From contig CM060731.1 of assembly GCA_030704615.1 (NCBI GenBank), positions 16,306,001 to 16,370,000 on the forward strand: a DNA stretch of 64,000 nt, given 5' to 3'. The notes beneath the pieces were generated by a model. The model did no database searches, was not told where the DNA came from, and saw nothing but the letters and a program-made list of their open reading frames with translations. The translations under genes were made by a program, and so were the position numbers. The DNA comes from Takakia lepidozioides (Eukaryota; Streptophyta; Takakiopsida; Takakiales; Takakiaceae). Shown piece by piece: positions 49,001-59,649 of this stretch (positions are counted from its first letter, which is position 1; every line of letters starts with the position of its first letter).

Positions 49001-50718
49001 AAATTGGTGGACAAACTAGGCTTAAAAAAGAACAGATCAAAGGTGATAGGAGCTAAGAGCAGTACAAAGGCAATGGAAGCATTTACAATTTTCTGCACTT
49101 AACATCAAGAAAACCAGTCTTGTGACTGCATAATCTTGTCAATTTCGTCCTTACGCTGCCAAGAAATTTTATCTGTCTGTCCATACAAAGTTTTGCATAG
49201 ATGCCTATGCTTTGAGGGCTTACATGAAGGACAGTGCCTGTATTGCAATTCTTTAGAGGCAACGCTCTCTGTGCTGGATGGTTGGAGCTGGCAAACTCTC
49301 CTAGGTTGATGACTACCTCACCAAGTATGCCTGCACGAGACGACCCCTGTCCAACCAACTTGTATCAGTTAGTGCTGTCACTGCCTCTCTTTCCTTGCCT
49401 TGGCGCAAAATAAAGGCTGGCAAGGCCTGCTGGTAGTTCTTCCTCTATCCCCCTCCCTCTCATCATGCCTCTCTGCCCTATCGCAAATCCCATACTCTGA
49501 ATGGCTAGATCCCCTCTAGGTACAATAGACAGTATGGAGGAGACCAAAAGAGAGTTGTAACCAAGAAAAGAAAAAGTTGCTGGAAAAGGACAATGATCTA
49601 CTTAAGCCCAGAACCCATTACCGATGAAACAACAAACTTGTAACTTTTCTCCTCATATTCCTTGATGCTGTGATCATACAGCAGCCTGGTCGACTCTATG
49701 ACAGGGTCAGGCCACTGGCAGTTGCCATTCTTCACCACTGTTCTAGGTGTCTTGGCAACAGCCCTCCCAGTCTCAAGAGGAATCAATGACACCACCAGCT
49801 TATCCCATCCTTGCAGTGGCACCTGCCACACATGAACCCTTGCCAATGTCAGGAGGAACAAAGGTGAGGGATGATGTAGCAATTAATCACCTAATTTGCT
49901 CTTACTGAGAGGTAGAGACTGGCTCAGGGAAAAGGAAAGTGATATATGAACAGCAAGAGAGCGACTGTGGTTCAAGATGCACAAAGGGAATGGAAATTGC
50001 CTTTCTTCCCTGCTCTTTCTGAAGCCACAAAACCTATCTGGCTGCAACCTTACAACTGTCTGTACTGAGTTGTATGACCTAGGTGAACACCCATCCAGCT
50101 GTCCAGCCTAATTTGCAATCATATGGAGGCTCAATGTTCCATTTCGAAATGATTCACGGACTGTCACAACCCTTGCCTGGTTCAAGAAGAGAATTTCTGA
50201 GCACAATAATATGAGAGATTGCATTGGATATCAGAAGCTTAGTGCTATGTAACTTATCCAAAGAGGAAAAGCTCTCATGAATGACCTGTAAAGCAGTAGT
50301 GTAGATCAACCTGGTATTGCCTCTCCCTCACTCAAACAGGTCCAAGTGAGACCAATCCTAGTCGCTTTATCGTCACTTTTGGATTGGGGGAACAAAAATT
50401 GGAAACCAAGGTCAGAGGGGAGGTGTGAGTAAGTCACTGGGAAACATAGACGATAAGGAAGTCCGAAGAAACAGTCAAAACAATGAGAGGAAATGGGACA
50501 CATAAATAGACTGCATTGTCTGCATTATCGTCAGAAGAGAGGCAGGTCGCGTGACTAGAGACAGAGAAGATAGCAGAAAGAGGAGAAGCAGGGAGAAAAT
50601 GAGTAGAGGGGACGAAGCTGACAGGAGGAGAGGAACTGACCCGAGTAGCATGGAAATTCAATTTGAAGTCAGTCTTCTCCCTTATCTTTTCCGGCTTCTT
50701 CCTTAAAGATTTGAACAT
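37022..50718 (-). CDS. NT-C2 domain long coiled-coil protein (plant myosin-heavy-chain-like)
   Basis: Exons, high to low: 50718-50641, 49822-49622, 49346-49224, 49172-49104, 48214-47996, 47777-47742, 47567-46933, 46471-45491, 43650-43264, 41839-40870, 40544-39636, 39275-39129, 38849-38739, 37613-37471, 37250-37022. Phases are consistent and give 1745 residues; exons 4, 5 and 15 have the least certain borders. The N-terminus MFKSLRKKPEK is followed by the EEIG1/EHBP1-type NT-C2 domain (FKLNFHATR, GWDKLVVSLIPLETG, GNCQWPDP, GSSRAGILGEVVINL, NTGTVLHV), which in the family binds membrane. An acidic Ser-rich linker leads to about 1300 residues of heptad coiled coil, beginning LRADLEAAESTIEELRMEV. 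The end, MRERYSSMSLRFAEVEAQRE, is strongly conserved in Arabidopsis relatives. Role: probably organelle or cytoskeletal tethering; no enzyme activity. Exon 8 carries an internal duplication. Confidence 0.85.
44307..45052 (+). repeat. Diverged direct repeats inside the largest intron of the NT-C2 gene
   Basis: A segment of about 140 bp (44307-44450) beginning GTAAGTCCCACTACTGGAGG recurs at 44914-45052. Shared words are TTCCG(C/T)C(C/T), AACTGGGCGC, GGGTCT and ACATCTTAT/ATGTCTTATGA. The last part also recurs at 44867-44905 (GGCAAACAATGTCTTATGAG). These look like remnants of an old insertion within the 1.84-kb intron (43651-45490). Confidence 0.5.
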
Positions 50719-52521
50719 CTTTTCCCCTCCTGGTTCCCTGATCCCCTACAGCACCCTCCCTGTCGTGTCCAGGCCCTGAAGCTCTGGCCTTGCTTTCTCT
50801 CTTCGACTCTAAGGTTTGAAGGCTCCAGCTCTCCCTCATGTTACATACAGCATTCTGACACCTGCAACCGAGCCTCTTCAGGGAACCTCCAAAATAAACA
50901 ATGGCGTATTTTTCTGGTTGCTAAGTAAACATCTGAGACCCCGTGTAGAACGCATCCACTCCCTCACAACGGTGGCAAGCTGGTCCTTCGGCAATTCAAT
51001 CGCCTCATTCGAATTGTCACCGACTCGCATCCTCTCTCCACCTTCAACTCCGCCCAATTGCGCCTTTACAGCTGATGTAGAAGCATGATCCACAAACCCA
51101 GCTCCAGTCGATTCCCCTGTACACATAATCTCACTTGATCGCAACTCAAAAGCAGCCTCCTATGCCCGTTGCATCAGCGTGCACACAACCCTATCACCTT
51201 CCTGTTGCCTTCCATATGCCGTGACAAGAGCTCCGTCAAAGTGCGTCCGCCAGATCTCACAGACAGATCCCTCGAGAACCCAATCCAAGCTTCAATCCCG
51301 CTAACCCAACTCAGATCCGGACCGCACTGCCTGATCTACTGCAGCTTGTGCAGGAATTGACACCTTTCAGTTGATTGGAGAGATGGAGACCAGCGAGAAA
51401 ACGCTGCTACTTACTTGAGCAGGGTGAGAAGGAAACAGCTTGCAAGCAGCCAAAGGCCTCTAATTTCCAGTGCGAGTGCCAAATGGCACCCTCAAAACCG
51501 CTGTACCTACTGCCAATTCGTCCCATTTTATATCACAATTCCTTATATCCGGCCCACACATCCCCCATGTTTGACGTCTCTTACGGATTCATAACAGACA
51601 TTTTCATTAGGGGAACGAGAACCTTCCCACATAACCCACTCGAGTCTTTCCGCTGTGATCGATCCAATATGGGGTGTTTTATACTGGGGCTGGATCTGCC
51701 ATGGGAACTGTGTCAGGGCTCAGGACAAAGAGGCAGGACAATGACATGCTTACAGTTTCATGTGCGAGGTCTGTGATATGCTGCAGTCTGGTTGTGCATG
51801 CCAGAGTCCGATCAGGGCTCTCTGTTCACAGAATTCCAACATTCTCACTTTCCCACTTGAACTCGGTTTGTGGGTTTCTGGCACACATATCAAACAAATG
51901 AGTTCCTTTGGTGGGGAGATTAATGGTGTGAAGCAGCCCATCATTCCCCACCCCAATGATGACCCAGACTTGCTGGTGCCCACCCTTAAGAGGGATTGAT
52001 TGACAAGAGCAGTACCACAGACTCCCTAAGTTCAAGCCCTTGAAATGTACAACAACTTTTGCTATACTAACTTCAATTTCCCTCATACTTTACTTAGTCT
52101 CAAGTTCAGAATGATCCCTTTAGTAACTGAGATCCCTGTCCCCTTTTTGAAAAGCAAAAATTAAAAAAAGAAAAAGGAGATATTCTTTTCCCAACACCAA
52201 GTCTTGCAGACAGCCCCAGCATCCAAGGTACCCATAAATTTTTTTGGATCAAGCAATCAAATGTTTGATTAACTGCAGTAGAAAGGCAAGTTTATAGCAG
52301 ACACTGGATTGAAGGGCTGCCCTGCCAAAGAGCTATTTTCAATGAAAAGGTGACTCTGACAAGTGACCTTTTTTCAATCTTTCTTTTTAAAGGGAAACCT
52401 GGTGACAGCTCAGAATTTTACAAGAGGAGAGGTAAAAATAACCTCCTTTCATTTATGAGTGCAAGAAGCCCAGACCCAAGGGCATGAAACTAAACCAGAC
52501 AATACCACACCCAACCGGAAA
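50719..52521. other. Upstream of the NT-C2 gene
   Basis: This stretch should hold the promoter and 5' leader of the leftward NT-C2 gene, starting with pyrimidine-rich sequence at 50720-50830. I see no TATA-like site that I would defend, and no exon with a recognisable domain. Right of 52080 the sequence is repeat-like. Confidence 0.35.
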
Positions 52522-52583
52522 GATTTGAACCCAGCGTCACCTGGGTGGCACTTAGTGCACTATTCAATTGAACTACCGACTCC
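52522..52583 (-). repeat. tRNA-derived SINE head (A and B boxes)
   Basis: On the minus strand GGAGTCGGTAGTTCAATTGA has an A-box-like word, and GCTGGGTTCAAATC about 50 bp later is a good B box (GGTTCAAATC). The arms do not fold as a true tRNA, and there is no matching acceptor stem, so a SINE head or tRNA pseudogene is more likely. The body may continue to about 52430. Confidence 0.45.
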
Positions 52584-53341
52584 TATGCCCGTACAAGCAA
52601 ACTTTCCGGGGTGTTTCTGTATTTAACCGCTAAAGCGCCGGGTACCGTTTTGGTGGGCCACCCCCAAAACATGAACTAGTGGTGTATCTGGCAATGAAGA
52701 TTCATCCACAGAAATGAACCTTACCAACATTTAGCTACCTACTACATCCACCTACTCACAAAATTTTGGAAGGTTCAGAACACATACCCGATACTGTCTG
52801 CTGTAGACCAAAATAAAACATGGAACAGGTTCATAACTTGTATCCCACTGATCGGTTCACACCACCACGATTTCCATGATGCTTCCATTGATCCGCGTTG
52901 CGTCCTCCTCACCCGCGGTAGTCGGACCGTCTATATTCTGAATTGTTCACTGATACAGGGTCCGCTCGACCGATCCTCCTCACATATTTTTAGTTTCGCC
53001 TTAACGTCTACTGTCATCCAAATTATTACTCCAAAAACACTTCACCACCAGTTCCTCGCTTTGTGGCTTACATTCTGACCTCTTCACTGTGAACTTCTCT
53101 CTTCACGAGAGTGCTCTCTGGACTCCTTCCCTGGCACTTCAAGCATTTCGCTCAGAAGAACCACCTGACCAACACCATCCATCACGCCCACCGCCTCATC
53201 CTGCTTGTGGAAAGCTCTAGAAGTAGAAGGAGGGCCCACCTCCTACTACTTCTATGCTTGGGCTCAGAATTTTGTGTGGCCTAGTCGTAATGAGGGTGGT
53301 CAGACGATGGGGCCCGCCGTCTCATTAATATAGGAGCAAAC

Positions 53342-53990
53342 CAGTGTTGGTATGGTATCTAGGTTTTGCCGGGCATCAACCCGGGTCTCTCCTAACCTAA
53401 CCTACTGTTCCGTAAACATTTGTAGTACCCTACCAAAAGGTTCTCTAGTTCCCCGGCCCCCCAAACCCTACCAAGCGGCGGTTCGGGTTCTCCTTTCCCC
53501 GGCCCCTACCAGAGCTCACATATGTATAGACATTATGGATGCAGGGTTTCATGTGTTTAGGAGCGCCTCTTTATGATCTTCATTTTGCGAGACACTATGG
53601 ATGCAATTCTGATTCAGTGTATAATTGTATGGGGGTTGGTATCCTATGAGATGAGCAAGTTTCCCTTGTGGTTTTCTTGATTATTCAAATGGCCATTTGA
53701 ATAGTTCAGATGGCCATTTCAATATTGAATTTGAATTTGAATACTAGAACCATTTTTATTTTATTTATTTTAATACCATATCCGAGTTCATATTTCTAGG
53801 TTATTGACATTCAGATACCATTGCTCATATCCGGATTGATTTTCTTAACAAACCTCTCTATGCATACCATATTCATACTTGAAAAAAATTAGGGATGCAT
53901 TATTGGAAAACCTACCTGCCTTAAAAAAAATCAGCACTACATACCAGGACCCTTCTGGTATTTCCAATTCAAGATACCAGACCAACACTC
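53342..53990. mobile_element. Non-autonomous hAT element (MITE), 649 bp
   Basis: The left end is CAGTGTTGGTATGGTATC; the right end, read in reverse complement, is GAGTGTTGGTCTGGTATC (16 of 18 bases identical). The C/GAGTG start is typical of hAT termini. The flanks are GAGCAAAC (53334-53341) and TAGCAAAC (53991-53998), an 8-bp target-site duplication with one mismatch, as hAT elements make. The interior has several ATACCA/TGGTAT words near the ends and no transposase frame, so it would need a transposase from elsewhere. Confidence 0.8.
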
Positions 53991-54186
53991 TAGCAAACTA
54001 CCTTCATGCGTCCAAGACTTAGAATTTTTCTGGCATATGAAATTTACAATTACCTCCATGCAGGTAGTTTTAGGATTTTCTACATGAAGGTAGTTGCAAA
54101 ACCAAGTTGACACTACCTGCATGAGAATAGCTACATACTACCTCCATGGAGGTAGATGTCAGCGCCTACCACGTGAACCATGTTGA

Positions 54187-54262
54187 GGGAATGGAACCCA
54201 TAACCTGCATCGCAACATTGCCATCGACCTACCACCAGACCACAACCTACATTGGGCCAGCA
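54187..54262 (-). repeat. Possible tRNA-derived repeat
   Basis: On the minus strand GGTGGTAGGTCGATGG resembles an A box, and GGGTTCCATTCCC (54187-54199) resembles a B box with the usual spacing. No body or target duplication could be defined, so this is a weak call. Confidence 0.3.
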
Positions 54263-54707
54263 AGCTGTAGTTTTTTTAATATACAAGAGAAATGGGGAAT
54301 AGGGATCGTTTTAATGTAGCGGGACCGCTGTCAGGTCCCTGCCCCTCTATTACGACGAGGCCACACAAAATTCTGAGGCCTATGTCAGCCTCTACATGTG
54401 GCCTCACATTTCACCCATTCTAGCGTCCGTACCCTCCCTCCCCATTGGCCGCTCCAATGCTCTCCCTTTTTTCGACCTTCAAGAGCCCCTGCTAGGATTT
54501 GGGACCGTTATTTATCTTATTTATTATTTGGCAGATTATAGCAAAAATCCATGGTGAATTTTGCAACTCAACAGAAAAATTGCTGAGAAAACGCAGTTTG
54601 ACCAAAGGTGATTTGCTAACATCCAAATTCAAAAACCAAGGAGGGTTATAGGTGTCCTCTCCAAATTTGGGGATCAAAATCTGAAAATTTCAAATGGCAC
54701 TTTTGTA

Positions 54708-54800
54708 CTAGGGAGGGGGCACGTGGTGCCGGTAATGGCTCCTACCGGGCTCGCCATAACCGGTAGGAGCAATAACCGGCACCACGTGCCCGCTCCCTAG
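54708..54800. repeat. Near-perfect hairpin, 41-bp arms
   Basis: 54708-54748 and 54760-54800 are inverted copies (38 of 41 paired) around an 11-bp loop. The arms include GGGCACGTGGTGCCGG, itself with a CACGTG core. A second, shorter inverted pair (GTGGAGTATTCTCGCCGC and GCGGCAGAATACTTCAC) flanks the region to the right at about 54816-54833 and 54932-54950. This could be a small foldback element or a structured transcript source; no protein frame is present. Confidence 0.7.
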
Positions 54801-55119
54801 CGGAAAAAGCAGGTTGTGGAGTATTCTCGCCGCTACCTGGCGCATTCTGATTGGGGTTGATACATAATCAGCCATCCCAGTGGCAGTACACCCGGGGTGG
54901 CCGATTCGGCCTGAGAATTAGTCTTAAAAAGCGGCAGAATACTTCACACCTGATTTTTACTTATGTCCAATGATAGGGATATAATGGAAATTCCACCACG
55001 CTAAAAGATAGAAAGCTGCATGGAAGTTGGAGTTTCTTTCAGAACGCAAATTCCCGGGCGGGGGGGGGATCCCCGCTGTAAGCCTTCATGGCCCTGAGTG
55101 GTTATTTTTTTCACTTTTC

Positions 55120-55800
55120 ACCTTCGGTTCCGGTTCCACAATTATTTCAACAAACGGTTCCGGATCCGATTCCGGTTTTTTTTTATTGAGCCGGTTCCTG
55201 TCCAGTTCCGGATCCAACCTTTAAACATGGGGGTGGTTCCGGTTATCGGTTAGTTGCTGATAAAAACCACCGGTTCCAGTTAGGTTCCGGTTCTATTTTT
55301 AAAATATATTTGTTTAATTTAATTAGATTTAAAATATTTTATCAGTCCGGGAGATTAAATAGCTATTGTGTATTCACATATTTGAACTAAAATCCAGCGG
55401 TTTTATTAGTTTACATTAACACAAAAGAAAACAAATAAAGAAAAAAAACAAACAAAAATACTCTAAATAAACTGGTAGAAGAAAATGGGTAATTGGCATC
55501 TTCTAACATTTTGATTAATGAACTTAGCCAGGATATCATGGAGAGATTGAACCCAAGATCTTTATGAGGTTGAAGCATTAAACACAAAATCTCATAGCTT
55601 TCAAGCATTGAACCAGGATGTCATGGAGCTTGAGAACATTAAGAAAGTTTTGCCACGGGCCCACCAGGTCTCGAGGTTATGCCAAGGGCCCACCAAGGGT
55701 TTCAAGAACCGGAACTGGAACCAGTTTTTATCCCAGCCGGTTCTCACACGTGTGAATCCCGGCAGGAACAGCCGGTTCCATTGGTAAATTCCGGTTCAAA
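55120..55800. repeat. Clustered GGTTCCGG words facing inward, hAT-like subterminal repeats
   Basis: About ten copies of GGTTCC(GG) or close variants lie between 55124 and 55290, and complementary and same-strand variants (GAACCGGAACTGG, CCGGTTCC) at 55706-55800. The middle, 55300-55690, is AT-rich and has none. Two-sided clusters of a short word at the ends are typical of hAT subterminal regions where transposase binds. I could not fix terminal repeats or a target duplication, so the element type is a guess. Confidence 0.4.
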
Positions 55801-55869
55801 ATACCAGATGCACAAAGGCCTTTCTCCCACGTCTTTCCCCAACCTCTAAGAAGTAAGTAACGAACTAAC

Positions 55870-56302
55870 TATAAGATACCATACCAATCTGGTATCATGT
55901 GGAGAATACTTGGTCATATACCAGACCAGGCTGTTATCAGCTTTTTCATACCAGCCACAACTTCATCATTTACTCTGGTATATATATTATATTGATTTAT
56001 GTGTATATATCTACATACTTGTATTTATGTATATATATATTTTTTAATTTATATTGTATTTGTTTTCACTTGATACTTGCTATGTGATAAACTTGTAATT
56101 CAAGATGGCTTTGGAATGATACCAGAATTGATATCTCGTACCAGTTGGTATTGTGGTCATGATACTCATACTCATACCAGTATCTACAAAAAAATACATC
56201 CATCATTATATAGACCAGACCGGTAAAAATGTTTTGTGATACGTCTAGTACTAGAACCAGTATGGTATGTCCTGAACCTGATACCAGAACAACACTAGTC
56301 TG
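55870..56302. repeat. ATACCAG/CTGGTAT-rich segment with one hAT-like end
   Basis: The word ATACCAG or its complement recurs about ten times. The right side ends GATACCAGAACAACACTAG (about 56280-56298), nearly the same as the right terminus of the hAT MITE at 53973-53990 (GATACCAGACCAACACTC). No matching left terminus was found, so this is probably a truncated member of the same family. Confidence 0.45.
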
Positions 56303-56578
56303 TACCCCTGTTTATTTTATTTTTTATTTTTTAAAATTAAAAAAAACCTTTGGTACAGTGACTAGTTCTCCATTGCAAGAAAGTACAGATGAATGTCGAA
56401 ATTTTTTTTGAAAATTTCACGATCACATTTTTGGGGGGTTTGGTAGAAGGTGAGCACAAACGCACGATCATGGGGGTTTTATGTTTTTAAACCGCGGTCA
56501 TAGGAGTTATATGTTTTCAAAACGGAATAAAACCCCAACTCTAATGCGAAATAGGCACCCATAATGTGTATCTACAAG

Positions 56579-56756
56579 ACAACCAACATGTAGCCCAGTG
56601 GTAATGGGCACATACCACGTTGGATGTGGTTGTGGGTTGAAACCACGGTCTGGTGTATCATGAAGGTGTCCACCTTTCGGCTAGAAGGCAAGTAGCCCTT
56701 GTGGGGAAGTGACACCATAAGTTACGCTCCCTTCAGGAGGCATCATACTTTACTTT
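56579..56756 (+). mobile_element. tRNA-derived SINE with 12-bp target-site duplication
   Basis: A 12-bp direct repeat, TGTATCTACAAG, lies at 56567-56578 and 56757-56768. Between them, 178 bp begin ACAACCAACATG and have an A-box-like TAGCCCAGTGGTAATGG and a B-box-like GTGGGTTGAAACCAC. The head-to-body layout and the long direct flanks are what target-primed insertion of a tRNA-derived SINE leaves. The body (GGTGTCCACC to CATCATACTTTAC) has no coding potential. Partner LINE machinery would be needed for its spread. Confidence 0.8.
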
Positions 56757-56768
56757 TGTATCTACAAG

Positions 56769-57620
56769 CTCCAACTTCCACATGTCTAGAGCTTTGGTAT
56801 CCTACAAAAGAATAACACATTAGGGAAAAACAAAGTCACAATAACCAACACCATCCAAAACACACAAATACCAAACAATAGTTGAACAATTTAATATAAT
56901 GAAGCAAACAACGGGGTTTGTTAACGATATAAATCAAGGTATCGGGTTTCGCCAGCGAAATAGTGGATTTCGCCAGCAAAATTTCCAGGTATCGCTGCAT
57001 AGGTCATTATCCTATGGTTTCATGGGCGAAACAAAATGTATTGTGTTTGCTTTTGCATGTAAGAGACGACTTAAGATTGTTTTATTTTGCTAACGAATTA
57101 GGGTGACTAACCCACAAAAATAGGGTAACTAACCCATCTTCATGTGGCTTGTGCTCACCGTGAGCACAAATTTCACATTTTAGTTTCGCCATCGCATTTT
57201 TTCAGAAATACTCTTGGAATTTCCGGTATTTTCTCTTTTGTTCACATGAGCAGGACCCACCCAGTGCTACCAACCTCATTTTTGGATGGCGTTTTTTCTA
57301 AGTTTTGTAGTCATTTCCAAGTGAGGCGTTGTGGACAGCTTTCTCTGGCTTCTAGCATTTTCTTCATCTCTAATCCCGCCTCCCCACGCATCCCCTTAAT
57401 GAGCCGCCCTCCGATGGCGGCTCCCCCCCACCACCCCTGGCAAAATGCAAGTTGAACATCTAAAGCTGCCGCTCGCACCTCTGGTAATTGTTGGCTCTTC
57501 ATTCCTCACCTCCCTTCCCTCTCTTTCTCCCCCTCAAGCAAGTGGTCTCACCGACCTTCTTGTCTTTCTTCTCACATTCCCCTCATTTGCTACTCCCTAT
57601 CTAACCCTTATCTCCATTGT
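56769..57620. other. Non-coding stretch before the second LINE-like copy
   Basis: The sequence has GTTAACGATATAAATC and repeated TTTCGCCAGC words near 56945-56985, but no gene. Pyrimidine-rich sequence from 57440 could be the 5' leader of the ORF1-like copy that follows. Confidence 0.35.
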
Positions 57621-59571
57621 GTGGGCCTCTTATGGACTCTCGAGGTGAAAACTCCAAACGCGACAAGCGTGGAGGTGCGTCGCGTTCCAGCAAGGGTAAC
57701 AGCCGAGTATGGACCAGGAAGAACACTCCCGTTAAAAGAAGCCTCGGGTACCTCCATTTTGGGAAAAGGGCCCTCCTCTGCCCTTCCCCCACCATCCCCC
57801 ATCCCTGCAGAATCGGTTTGGGAAGACACAGTAGTGGTTGTTGCGTCAGAACAACCTGTTCTGAAGCTCAACAAAGAAAAACTCAAAGCTCAAGCAGAAA
57901 AACTCACACAAAGGGGGATCTTGCTGTACTTCCCTGGCAAATTGCATCCCAGAGCTTGGGTGAGGAGGTGGGTGTTGGAGCACCTGGGAGCAGCTGGTGG
58001 GCTCTCACAACACTACCTCTCCATGGGCGGAGGCTTCTATGCAATCATTTTTGCTCCTCCATAGATGCGGAGAAAGTGCACTCCGATTCAACACTCAACA
58101 ATCATCCACCAAAGTGTTCATTTTCCAGTGGACTCATGGGGGGGCATAGGCAAGACATACAGTGGAAGCCAAGGGTAATTGCCATCCCATTTCTCCCACC
58201 CACCTACCTCACCTCTCTTCCAGACATAGGAGCAAGCTTCGGCACCTATATTGGGGCTATCACTTTTTATGAGCCTATTCAGGATCAAATCCTTAGTGTG
58301 GATAACGAAGCGATACACTTTGATTACACTAAGACAATGGTATCCCAAAGTTGGCGGTTCTCATGCCTACAAATGCAACAATTGGAGCATCAATCAGACT
58401 GCCAACTGTAGACGACTCCTTCATTGTCGTAGCAATAAAAGAGGTAGTCCTCTCCACCATCTGCTTCGCATGTAATGGGGAAGGACACCTGAAGGCAGAT
58501 TGCCCCAACAACAAGGAGCAGAGGAAGACCCAGGGCATAGCTGGTGACTCCAACTCCTCGCAGCCTGGCAAAAACAATCCCCATGTCATAAATTTGGCGC
58601 CGTTGGGACCACAGCCAATGGAGACCAACAAATTTTGGGAGATGGAAGATTTGCAGGAGGGTCAAACTTCCAAAAAAAGAAAGAGAGAAGTGGAGCCATC
58701 CACTTGGCCATACCCACACTGCCCATGTGGCTTCTTCACTGTTAGAATTATGGAGGCATGGGCCTCCTTCCCTTTTTCGGAGGAAGAACTTCTCCTGCTG
58801 GACAGCTCCAGCCTGGCAGTTTTTATCTTAGAGCTCCACTCTTTCAAGAACAAATCTCGCACGGGCTGGGCCCCTGGCTCAGCATCAAAGAGGGCTTCCT
58901 GTCAGCATGGGTCACGGAGGATCTAGCCAACGAGTATGGCGTGGGTAAGGAAAGAGAACTTACTCTCGCCTTGACCAACAGTATTCTCAAGGATTTCTTC
59001 CCTAACCTCTTGCTGTCGTTGTCGCATATCTAGCACATTGGCATCATGGTTGAAAGTAGCCACTTGCACCCAGATCTGGCAATTATACATGTGTTGCCAG
59101 TCTCTTTGCCAGGGACCTAAACACCACTTGGGCACATAACAAATGGATTTGGGTGCCCAAGTTTTACTTGTCTTGCAGGGTAAGGATCCCAAAGAATGGG
59201 CAAGAGGAAAGATGATGTTTGAAAAAGGTATGGAGCTGGTGGAGGAGCATTACAATCTGATCAAGCAAAATGATGTCCCCCCCACCCAGCAGGAGGCTAA
59301 CAACCACATGGAGCTAGTGCTACATGTGCAACACAATGGAAATCTGTCCTCAAGCGTGGCTCCAGCTCACTCCATCACCTTCCCACTGCCAGAAGAGACA
59401 GTCGAATCTCCGCCAACGCTCTTCCCAGAGTTAATGAGCAACGCGGGAGGAAGCTGCTTCAAAATTTCGATAAGTTTTGGGGGTAAAGGCAATGTGCTCG
59501 GTTCCAGTCTTCCCAACTTGCAATTTCGCTGGCAAGACACCGTCCCCCCTCAATGGGAGGTCCCTTTGTGA
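57621..59571 (+). pseudogene. LINE-type ORF1-like zinc-knuckle protein, copy 2 (frameshifted)
   Basis: This is a second member of the family at 245-2032. It is split over three frames. Frame 1 (57621-58064) has PVLKLNKEKLKAQ and GGGFYAIIFAPP. Frame 2 (to 58411) has WKPRVIAIPFLPPTYLTSLP and SLPDIGASFGTYIG. Frame 3 (58351-58926) has TICFACNGEGHLKADC, the CCHC knuckle, followed by a Ser/Lys-rich tail. The distal part (59143-59571) matches the distal end of copy 1 only weakly (GKMMFEKGMELVEE against ATYAAGMKLIEA). At least two frameshifts break it. Relative to copy 1 it lies in the opposite orientation. After 59580 pyrimidine-rich sequence leads to ATAAATAAA at about 59960, a possible 3' end. Confidence 0.6.
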
Positions 59572-59649
59572 GGGAGATGAAGCTGATTTCAACTGGCGCC
59601 ACAAACGAGCTAGAGACACTAAGTTGAACACTCAGCTGAAATTCTGATG

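Larger units (their letters stand above)
53261..54380. repeat. Long imperfect inverted repeat enclosing a hAT MITE
   Basis: The left arm, 53261-53328, begins GGCTCAGAATTTTGTGTGGC and continues CTAGTCGTAATGAGGG. The reverse complement of 54313-54380 begins GGCCTCAGAATTTTGTGTGG and continues CCTCGTCGTAATAGAGG. Similarity holds for about 65 bp with mismatches. The arms lie 1 kb apart, with the hAT MITE between them, next to the left arm. They could be the terminal repeats of an older element (for example Mutator-like) into which the hAT element inserted. No clear target duplication is seen. Confidence 0.55.

Noticed and set aside
52522-52583. Functional tRNA gene
   Set aside because: B box is good, but acceptor, D and T stems do not pair as a tRNA.
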